Of a DNA stretch of 32,824 nt, positions 7,376 through 13,039 are shown piece after piece. Position numbers and translations under genes: made by a program. The notes under the pieces were generated by a model. It was not told the DNA's origin. It worked only from the letters and a program-made list of their open reading frames with translations, and searched no databases. Each line of letters starts with the position of its first letter. Positions within the stretch are counted from its first letter, which is position 1. Source of the DNA: Lentisphaeraceae bacterium. GTDB lineage: Bacteria; Verrucomicrobiota; Kiritimatiellia; RFP12; DVOR01. The DNA is taken from assembly GCA_004555175.1 (NCBI GenBank), contig SFJE01000021.1, positions 1 through 32,824 on the forward strand, in the 5' to 3' direction.

Positions 7376-10264
7376 TTATTTTAGGATTTGCCTGAGGAAG
7401 TGCCCGGTGTAAGAGCCGGGCACTTTTGCTACAGCCTCGGGGGTGCCTTGCGCCACGAGCGTGCCGCCGCGGTCGCCGCCCTCGGGGCCAAGGTCTAGGA
7501 GCCAGTCGGCGGATTTAATGACATCGAGGTTGTGCTCGATGACGACGATGGTGTTACCCTGATCGCGCAGACGCAGGAGAAGGGTCAGAAGCTTGTGGAC
7601 ATCGGCAAAGTGTAGGCCGGTGGTTGGCTCGTCGAGGATGTAGAGGGTGCGACCGGTGGCGCGTTTGGAGAGCTCGGTGGCCAGTTTGATGCGCTGGGCT
7701 TCGCCACCAGAGAAGGTGGTGGCACTTTGGCCAAGCTTAATATATCCCAGCCCGACCTCCGCGATGGTGCGCAGTTTATTGGCAATGGCGGGAATCTCGG
7801 CAAAGCACTCCAATGCTTCATCGACGGTCATCTCGAGGACATCGGCGATGGACTTGCCCTTATAGCGGACTTCAAGCGTTTCGCGGTTGTAACGCGTGCC
7901 GCCACACTGCTCGCAGGGCACATACATATCTGGCAGGAAGTGCATCTCCAGGCGCTTGAGTCCCTCGCCTTGGCAGACTTCGCACCGGCCACCCTTGACA
8001 TTGAAGGAGAAGCGGCCGGGCGCATAGCCACGCATCTTAGCCGCCGGGGTCTGGGCGAAGAGCTCGCGGATAGCGGTGAAGCAGCCGGTGTAGGTGACCG
8101 GATTCGAGCGCGGGGTGCGGCCGATGGGCGATTGGTCGATCTCAATCATCTTATCGAGCGCCTTGAGGCCGGTAATCTTACGGTAGCGCCCAGGCTGCTC
8201 GCGCGCACCATTGAGGGCGTGGGCTAGGGCCTCCTTGAGAATATCATCGACCAAGGTGGATTTTCCCGAGCCCGAGACGCCCGTCACGCACACGAAGCAC
8301 CCCAACGGCAAGCGTACGGAGAGGTTCTTGAGGTTATTGCAGGTGCAGCCTTCGAGCGTAAGCCAGGCTTTGCCCGGGGCGACGCGCTGGGGAATCGGGA
8401 CAGCCTTGCGGCCGATGAGGTAGTCGGCCGTCAGCGAGCGGCGGCACTTGAGGAGCCCAGCGGCCGGCCCTTGGTAGACCACCTCGCCGCCGAGACGTCC
8501 AGCCCCGGGGCCAATGTCGATGAGGTAGTCCGCACGGCGGATCATCTCCTCATCGTGCTCCACCACCACCACGGTGTTACCGCGCTTCTGCAAGCGGTGG
8601 AGCATCTCAATCAGGCGCTCGTTGTCGCGCGGATGGAGGCCGATGGTCGGCTCGTCAAGGACGTAGAGGACGCCGACCAAGCCGCTACCAATCTGCGAAG
8701 CCAGCCGGATGCGCTGCATCTCGCCGCCAGAGAGGGTCGAGCTCTCTCGGTCGAGCGAGAGATAATCCAACCCCACATCCACCAAGAAGGCTAGGCGCTT
8801 ACGGATTTCCTTGAGAATTTCGGTGGCCACATGCGCCTCGTGCGCCTCCAGCGCCTCGCGCACCAGCGTTTCGGAAGTGGGCGCAGTGCCATTCAAGAGC
8901 TCATCGAAGAGCCGCAACGCCTCGCGCGCCGGAAGGTGAAGCACATCTGGCAGGGTCCAGCCAGCGACTGTCGCTACGCGGCTCTCCGGGCGCAGGCGCG
9001 CGCCGTGGCAGTCGGGGCAGATTTGCGGGGCGAGAAACTGCGAGAGTGTTTCGCGCGTGTCGTCGTTGTCGCACTCGGCGTAGCGGCGTTGCAGATTGGG
9101 CAGAACGCCCTCAAAGGGCTTATCCATCGTGTTGCGCACGCCCTTGAGGTAGTAGACCAGCGTGACCGGCTCGCTGCCCGTGCCGTGTAACAACTCCTGG
9201 CGGAAGCGTTTGGGCAACTCGCAGAAGGGCGTTTCGACATCCACCCCGCGTGCCTCGGCGAAGGCCGCGATGAGCCAATTGTAATACATCAGCAGGTGGT
9301 GACCGCCGCGCCGCCAGCCCACAATGGCTTCGCGCAAGGGCTTGGTCTTATCGGGCACCACGAGCGCTTCATCAAAGACCATCAGCGCGCCGAGTCCCGA
9401 GCAGGTGGGGCAGGCGCCATAGGGCGAATTGAAGGAGAAGCTGCGCGGCCGCAGTGCCTCGAAGGAGATTCCGCAATCGGCGCAGGCATTCTTCTCGGAG
9501 TAGAGCGTGCTCTCGCCGCCAACAACCTGTACCTCCACCAGCCCTTCGGAGAGGCGCAGCGCCTGTTCGATGCTATCGGTCAGGCGCGTACGAATGGTCG
9601 GCTTGAGGACCAAGCGGTCGACCACTGCGTCAATCCGGTGCGGGCACTTCTTGTCGAGTTCGGGCCACTCGCTTTCAATCTCCAAGAGAGCACCATCCAC
9701 CCGCGCCCGGACATAGCCCTGGCGCAACATCAACTCGCGCACTTCCTCGTGCCGCCCCTTCCGTCCTCGGACGATGGGCGAGAGCAAAATCAACTTCGTT
9801 CCCTCCGGCAACGCCATCAGGCGATCAACAATCTCCTCGGCGCTCTGCGGGCGAACAGCCTTGCCGCACCTCGGGCAGTGGGCGTGGGCAATGTTGCCCC
9901 AGAGCAGACGCAGGTAGTCGAGGATTTCAGTGACGGTGGCGACGATGGAGCGCGGATTGCTGCCGCTGGCCCGCTGCTCAATCGAAATGGCCGGGGAGAG
10001 CCCTTCAATGTGCTCGACCTCGGGCTTCTGCAGCTGGTCGAGGAATTGGCGAGCATAGGCTGAAAGGCTCTCCACATAGCGTCGCTGGCCCTCGGCGTAG
10101 AGCGTATCAAAGGCGAGCGAACTCTTGCCCGATCCCGAGAGCCCGGTGATAACGGTGAGCGAGTTGCGCGGGATGCGCACGTCAATGTTCTTGAGATTAT
10201 TCTGCCGCGCGCCGGTGATGATGATCTCACCATTCTCTTTGTGCGCTGAACGCTGCTTGGCCAT
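7376..10264 (-). CDS. uvrA: Excinuclease ABC subunit A
   Basis: A 962-residue UvrA, the damage-recognition ATPase of nucleotide excision repair. The first nucleotide-binding domain has Walker A GLSGSGKS (41-48), an interrupting region with two CxxC clusters (CPRCG, and CADCG followed by CPTCSG), and the signature LSGGEMQRIRLASQIG. The second domain has GVSGSGKST, the UvrA zinc finger (CEVCQGEG to CEQCGG) and the signature FSGGEAQRIKLATEL. The length is close to the usual 940-960. The ATG at 10264 was chosen because GAGGAG lies 6 bases upstream and MAKQRS leads directly into the conserved ITGARxNNLKN; a longer frame extends to 10309. It follows epmA by 10 bases, and the epmA stop codon is embedded in the uvrA ribosome binding site. 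Confidence 0.98.
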   Translation of the reverse strand: MAKQRSAHKENGEIIITGARQNNLKNIDVRIPRNSLTVITGLSGSGKSSLAFDTLYAEGQRRYVESLSAYARQFLDQLQKPEVEHIEGLSPAISIEQRASGSNPRSIVATVTEILDYLRLLWGNIAHAHCPRCGKAVRPQSAEEIVDRLMALPEGTKLILLSPIVRGRKGRHEEVRELMLRQGYVRARVDGALLEIESEWPELDKKCPHRIDAVVDRLVLKPTIRTRLTDSIEQALRLSEGLVEVQVVGGESTLYSEKNACADCGISFEALRPRSFSFNSPYGACPTCSGLGALMVFDEALVVPDKTKPLREAIVGWRRGGHHLLMYYNWLIAAFAEARGVDVETPFCELPKRFRQELLHGTGSEPVTLVYYLKGVRNTMDKPFEGVLPNLQRRYAECDNDDTRETLSQFLAPQICPDCHGARLRPESRVATVAGWTLPDVLHLPAREALRLFDELLNGTAPTSETLVREALEAHEAHVATEILKEIRKRLAFLVDVGLDYLSLDRESSTLSGGEMQRIRLASQIGSGLVGVLYVLDEPTIGLHPRDNERLIEMLHRLQKRGNTVVVVEHDEEMIRRADYLIDIGPGAGRLGGEVVYQGPAAGLLKCRRSLTADYLIGRKAVPIPQRVAPGKAWLTLEGCTCNNLKNLSVRLPLGCFVCVTGVSGSGKSTLVDDILKEALAHALNGAREQPGRYRKITGLKALDKMIEIDQSPIGRTPRSNPVTYTGCFTAIRELFAQTPAAKMRGYAPGRFSFNVKGGRCEVCQGEGLKRLEMHFLPDMYVPCEQCGGTRYNRETLEVRYKGKSIADVLEMTVDEALECFAEIPAIANKLRTIAEVGLGYIKLGQSATTFSGGEAQRIKLATELSKRATGRTLYILDEPTTGLHFADVHKLLTLLLRLRDQGNTIVVIEHNLDVIKSADWLLDLGPEGGDRGGTLVAQGTPEAVAKVPGSYTGHFLRQILK
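7398..7427 (+). terminator. Terminator of the M50-ychF-carboxypeptidase-lipoprotein operon, inside uvrA
   Basis: AAGTGCCCGG (7398-7407) and CCGGGCACTT (7416-7425) form a perfect 10-bp stem with an 8-base loop, followed by TTTT on the plus strand (7424-7427). On the minus strand the same bases encode the UvrA tail KVPGSYTGHFL. Confidence 0.75.
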
Positions 10265-10274
10265 CTTTTTCTCC

Positions 10275-11156
10275 TCATTTGCATGCGCAGAAGGGCCGCA
10301 CGCGGGCAATTTCGCGCTCGCCGCAGGCCACCATCACCAGCCGGTCAATTCCGAGCGCAATCCCGGCCGTTGGCGGCATCCCAGGCAGGTCGGCCAAGAA
10401 GGCTTCGTCGACGGGGTAGGTGGGCAATCCCCGCGCTTGGCGCATGGCAATCGTCTCCTCAAAGCGCCGCCGCTGTTCGGCCGCGTCAATCAATTCCCCG
10501 TAGCCGTTGGCAATCTCCATTCCCTCCAGATAGGCCTCGAAGCGCTCGGCCACGCGTGGGTCGGCGGGGTTGACCCGCGCCAAAGCCGCCGCCTGGACCG
10601 GGTAATCGGTAAGATAGGTCAAGCCCTCGCGCGGCAACGCCGGCTCGATTTTAAGGGCCATATCCTCGTCAAAGCGGTCCTCGTCCCACGCCTCTAATGG
10701 GTCCCACCCGGCCCACTTGCGGTAGGCGTCGGCCACGGTTAGACGCTGCGGCTCCACTGTCTGCCCCAGCACGGCTGAGACCAACTCCGCCACATCCGCG
10801 TAAAGCGCATCAATTCCCTCGCCTGGCCGATACCACTCTAGGAGTGTGAACTCCGGATTGTGCTTTCGGCCGATCTCGCCCGCGCGAAAGCACGGTCCTA
10901 TCTGGTAAATCTTTCCTGCCCCGTGTGCTAGCAGGCGCTTCATGTGCAGCTCTGGGGAGGTGCGCAGCCAGTGGTCGCCCGAGGGTGGGGGCTCCAGGAA
11001 GGCCTCATTGGCCGGCGCCGGAATCCGCACCGGCGTCTCCACCTCCGTAAAGCCGCGCGCATCGAAGAATTGCCGCACGCGCCGCAGGACCTCTGCCCGG
11101 CGCACTAACGCCTCCCACGCCACCACACCGCTATCGCTTGACACCTCTGGAGTCAT
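10275..11156 (-). CDS. epmA: EF-P--(R)-beta-lysine ligase (GenX/PoxA-type class II lysyl-tRNA synthetase paralogue)
   Basis: A 293-residue protein corresponding to the catalytic core of class II lysyl-tRNA synthetase without the anticodon-binding domain. Motif 2 is seen as LRTSPELHMKRLLAHG to IYQIGPCFRAGE and HNPEFTLLEWYRP, and motif 3 as GIALGIDRLVMV near the C-terminus. EpmA attaches beta-lysine to elongation factor P. Neither efp nor the aminomutase gene epmB is in the window, so the modification pathway cannot be confirmed here. The start has GAGGG 5 bases upstream. A terminator-like hairpin of the preceding gene ends 14 bases before the start. The stop TGA merges with the uvrA Shine-Dalgarno (TGAGGAG), which suggests coupled translation. 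Confidence 0.92.
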   Translation of the reverse strand: MTPEVSSDSGVVAWEALVRRAEVLRRVRQFFDARGFTEVETPVRIPAPANEAFLEPPPSGDHWLRTSPELHMKRLLAHGAGKIYQIGPCFRAGEIGRKHNPEFTLLEWYRPGEGIDALYADVAELVSAVLGQTVEPQRLTVADAYRKWAGWDPLEAWDEDRFDEDMALKIEPALPREGLTYLTDYPVQAAALARVNPADPRVAERFEAYLEGMEIANGYGELIDAAEQRRRFEETIAMRQARGLPTYPVDEAFLADLPGMPPTAGIALGIDRLVMVACGEREIARVRPFCACK

Positions 11157-11169
11157 TTACACCCTCAAT

Positions 11170-11210
11170 AAAAAAGCAACCACAAAGAACGCATCGTTCC
11201 CCGTGGTTGC
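11170..11210 (-). terminator. Intrinsic terminator after the tandem CsoR-like gene
   Basis: On the minus strand GCAACCAC and GTGGTTGC (outer arms at 11203-11210 and 11176-11183) pair, with an inner GAACG/CGTTC helix, followed by TTTTTA. It lies 25 bases after the regulator's stop and 13 bases before the epmA start. Confidence 0.8.
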
Positions 11211-11235
11211 CATTCAACAAACGCACTGCGTGCGA

Positions 11236-11793
11236 TTACTTGCGCATCCGGCAGAAACTCTCGATTGCCGAGCGGAAGTCCTTGGCAAAGACACCCGCAG
11301 TCTTGCGGTCAATCGCCGTCTTCACGCACTTGGCCACGAAGGTCTCCAAGAGGAACTGCCCGAAGGCGTGCAGGTTGTTCTTGGTCTGCAGGATAAGGGC
11401 GAGCACTTCGGTGCGCGAAGCGTCATTCTTTGCAATGGCCTGACCGATGACATCGCACGAAGCGATAATCTTCTCGATGCGCTCTTCGAAGGTACCCTCG
11501 TTGATCAGCGCAATGTCGCGATTGGTCTGGCAGAAGCTGCGGATGCCCTGATTAAATTGCTCTGAGAAACACGCAGGGTCGGCAGCCGCAATTGCTTTCT
11601 GAACCGCCTCGGCGATGTAATCGTCGAGCAACAGTTGGCCCAATTGATGGAGCGCATTCTTCGCTGCACTCACCTGCAAAAGCGTGTCTGTGCAGGGAGA
11701 CTTCGACTTAATCATGCGCAAGATACCCTTGCACTGGCCAACAACCTTGTTCAGTCGGCGCTGAAATGCTACTTTGTCTGCTTCGTCAATCAT
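11236..11793 (-). CDS. Tandem-duplicated CsoR/FrmR-family (DUF156) regulator-like protein
   Basis: A 185-residue protein made of two diverged copies of the all-helical CsoR/RcnR/FrmR fold (about 5-92 and 97-185). The first copy reads RLNKVVGQCKGILRMI, PCTDTLLQVSAAKNALHQLGQLLLDDYIAEAV, which follows the CsoR pattern closely. The second has TEVLALILQTKNNLHAFGQFLLETFVAKCV. In CsoR proteins one protomer supplies a Cys and the partner supplies His-x3-Cys. Here copy 1 keeps the first Cys (C34) but has Tyr59 and Ala63 at the other positions, while copy 2 has Arg127 at the first position but keeps Cys156. Each copy carries an extra tail ending in SFC (C88, C181). Ordinary family members are about 90-120 residues. 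A copper, formaldehyde, persulfide or purely structural role cannot be chosen from sequence. AGAGG lies 7 bases before the ATG. Confidence 0.75.
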   Translation of the reverse strand: MIDEADKVAFQRRLNKVVGQCKGILRMIKSKSPCTDTLLQVSAAKNALHQLGQLLLDDYIAEAVQKAIAAADPACFSEQFNQGIRSFCQTNRDIALINEGTFEERIEKIIASCDVIGQAIAKNDASRTEVLALILQTKNNLHAFGQFLLETFVAKCVKTAIDRKTAGVFAKDFRSAIESFCRMRK

Positions 11794-11815
11794 ACAATAA
11801 CCTCTGCGTTTATAC

Positions 11816-11843
11816 TTGGTTCACCGAAATGGTGCCCAACCAA
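11816..11843. promoter_or_regulatory. Dyad in the leader of the tandem CsoR-like gene
   Basis: TTGGTT (11816-11821) and AACCAA (11838-11843) are inverted, with an inner CACC/GGTG pair. It lies between the predicted transcription start and the start codon on the minus strand, so it may be an RNA hairpin or an operator. Confidence 0.45.
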
Positions 11844-11880
11844 TTGCAATTATTGTAGTATATATGCTGCCCGAAAACAA
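11842..11880 (-). promoter_or_regulatory. Promoter and candidate operator of the tandem CsoR-like gene
   Basis: On the minus strand TTGTTT (11880-11875), 17 bases and TACAAT (11857-11852) form the promoter; an overlapping TATACT is also available. Directly downstream, over the expected start point, lies the perfect 10-bp palindrome AATTGCAATT (11842-11851). Confidence 0.6.
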
Positions 11881-11919
11881 GGACAAAATTGAGGCCGGGG
11901 CGGGAAAAGAGACATCTAG

Positions 11920-11943
11920 GGCCGAAAAATCAACTTTTTGGCC
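11920..11943. repeat. Imperfect hairpin GGCC-A5/T5-GGCC
   Basis: GGCC-G-AAAAA and TTTTT-GGCC pair around a TCAAC loop with one bulged G. It stands between the BSP peptidase stop and the regulator promoter. No T-run follows on the minus strand, so terminator function is doubtful. Confidence 0.4.
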
Positions 11944-12005
11944 ATCTTTTCAGGGATTACATGGCAGATTTGGCGGCGAACAGTATGCCCTGGCCCGCTC
12001 GCGGG

Positions 12006-12656
12006 TCATTCCTGCTTGATGGTTGGCTCCTTTTGGCGCATCGCCGCTTCCAGTTGCGCCAAGGGACCGTAGTGTGCCTCTAACCACGCAGCGCCATCCT
12101 CGCCACGCCGGCAGGCTGCATTGAGGGGCACCAACAGCGCGCGGTAGTCGCCCGCATGATGGTGCATAATGAGCGTCTGTAACAATGTAGCCGCGTGCGT
12201 GTAGCCCTTACGATAGTCTGCCTGGGCCGGATCGACCCACCGCGTTGGCTCGGGGAGGATGACATAGTCGCGTACATAATCTGCGATTCCTTCGACGAGC
12301 CAACTCGGCGTTGTTCCCCCGGGATACCCCTGCACCACGTGTGTGAACTCATGGAGCACCATTCCGGCATCCTCGGGTTTACGCTGCATATAGGGCGCCG
12401 AGAGGGAGACCGCCCGCCCCAAGGTTACGCCAGGCGGTGCCGAGGGCGCTTCGGTCAAGGAGACCTCAATCGGCGCTGGGTCGTCCGCCACCCCCAAGGC
12501 CTCGGCAATTCGGGGCAGGTAGAGCGTGGCCAACCCCTCCAAGATCGCTTGCCGCCCCACCGAAATTCCCGGTGCAAAGCGCAAGCGCTCGCCTGGTTGC
12601 GCCAACCCCAATACAGCCAACGTACAAATGGCCCCGGCAATAATTAAGCGCTTCAC
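12006..12656 (-). CDS. Secreted basic-secretory-protein (BSP) family putative metallopeptidase
   Basis: A 216-residue protein with a Sec signal peptide (about 1-19). The zinc motif HEFTH (102-106) is followed by VVQGYPGGTTPSWLVEGIADYVRD, the hallmark of the plant/bacterial basic secretory protein family (PF04450), in which a downstream WLxEGxAD segment follows HExxH. It is predicted to act in the periplasm or outside the cell; substrates of the bacterial members are unclear. Translation starts at GTG with a strong AAAGGAG 6 bases upstream. The gene is divergent from lepA, and the two share the palindrome-rich region 12657-13039. A short dyad CCCGC/GCGGG follows its stop. The tandem CsoR-like gene lies downstream but has its own promoter. 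Confidence 0.85.
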   Translation of the reverse strand: MKRLIIAGAICTLAVLGLAQPGERLRFAPGISVGRQAILEGLATLYLPRIAEALGVADDPAPIEVSLTEAPSAPPGVTLGRAVSLSAPYMQRKPEDAGMVLHEFTHVVQGYPGGTTPSWLVEGIADYVRDYVILPEPTRWVDPAQADYRKGYTHAATLLQTLIMHHHAGDYRALLVPLNAACRRGEDGAAWLEAHYGPLAQLEAAMRQKEPTIKQE

Positions 12657-12723
12657 AGAATGCTCCTTTCGTTATGGTCATCATTTCACGCTTGCCTCGG
12701 TTATTCCTTGGCGAACCAAGTGA

Positions 12724-12753
12724 ATGTTAGCAAAGCGTCGGCGCATGAGACAA
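12724..12753 (-). promoter_or_regulatory. Promoter of the BSP peptidase gene
   Basis: On the minus strand TTGTCT (12753-12748), 18 bases and TAACAT (12729-12724) preceded by TGC. The predicted leader is about 60 bases and holds a small CTTGG/CCAAG hairpin (12707-12720) near its 5' end. Confidence 0.55.
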
Positions 12754-12777
12754 GCCCGCCCGGTCGAGGATTGCTGC

Positions 12778-12841
12778 GTACCCCAATTGGGGTACACGCG
12801 ATTCCCCAATTAGGGTACTGCCTGTTCCCCAATTGGGGTAC
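12778..12841. repeat. Array of three 18-bp palindromes with an exact 23-bp period
   Basis: Units start at 12778, 12801 and 12824. The first is the perfect palindrome GTACCCCAATTGGGGTAC, the second ATTCCCCAATTAGGGTAC and the third GTTCCCCAATTGGGGTAC. The two spacers are 5 bases each and unrelated (ACGCG, TGCCT). The array lies 25 bases upstream of the BSP peptidase -35 box. Confidence 0.9.
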
Positions 12842-12843
12842 CA

Positions 12844-12871
12844 CTCGCGTCCGCCCCGGGGAGGACGCGAG
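12844..12871. repeat. 28-bp near-perfect GC-rich palindrome
   Basis: CTCGCGTCC (12844-12852) and GGACGCGAG (12863-12871) are exact inverted arms, and the centre CCCC/GGGG continues the symmetry with one mismatch pair. It lies between the two palindrome arrays. No T-tract follows. Confidence 0.8.
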
Positions 12872-12889
12872 CCTGCGGCGAGGGCGATT

Positions 12890-12974
12890 AATAAGTCTGG
12901 GACTTATCGGTAATAAGTCCCGGACTTATTGGCAATAAGACTAGGACTTATTGGAATTAAGTCTGGGACTTATT
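12890..12974. repeat. Array of four 19-bp palindromes with an exact 22-bp period
   Basis: Units start at 12890, 12912, 12934 and 12956, each about AATAAGTCNNNGACTTATT with a 3-base centre (TGG, CCG, TAG, TGG). The spacers are 3 bases (GGT, GGC, GGA). Single mismatches occur in units 1, 3 and 4. The last unit ends 52 bases before the lepA -10 box. Confidence 0.92.
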
Positions 12975-13026
12975 AATTGGAGGCGGTAGAGGCCCAAGTT
13001 TGTAAGCGGTGGAGGCGGAGTTTTGC

Positions 13027-13032
13027 TAGAAT
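13027..13032 (+). promoter_or_regulatory. lepA -10 box, extended type
   Basis: TAGAAT is preceded by TTTGC, giving an extended -10 (TGC-TAGAAT). No good -35 is seen at 16-18 bases; TTGTAA lies 21 bases upstream. The lepA ATG follows after 7 bases, so the message would start at or next to the start codon. Confidence 0.6.
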
Positions 13033-13039
13033 GGGCGCT

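Noticed and set aside
12778..12974. The two repeat arrays as a CRISPR locus
   Set aside because: The units are palindromes of 18-19 bp with spacers of only 3-5 bases, and no cas gene is present.
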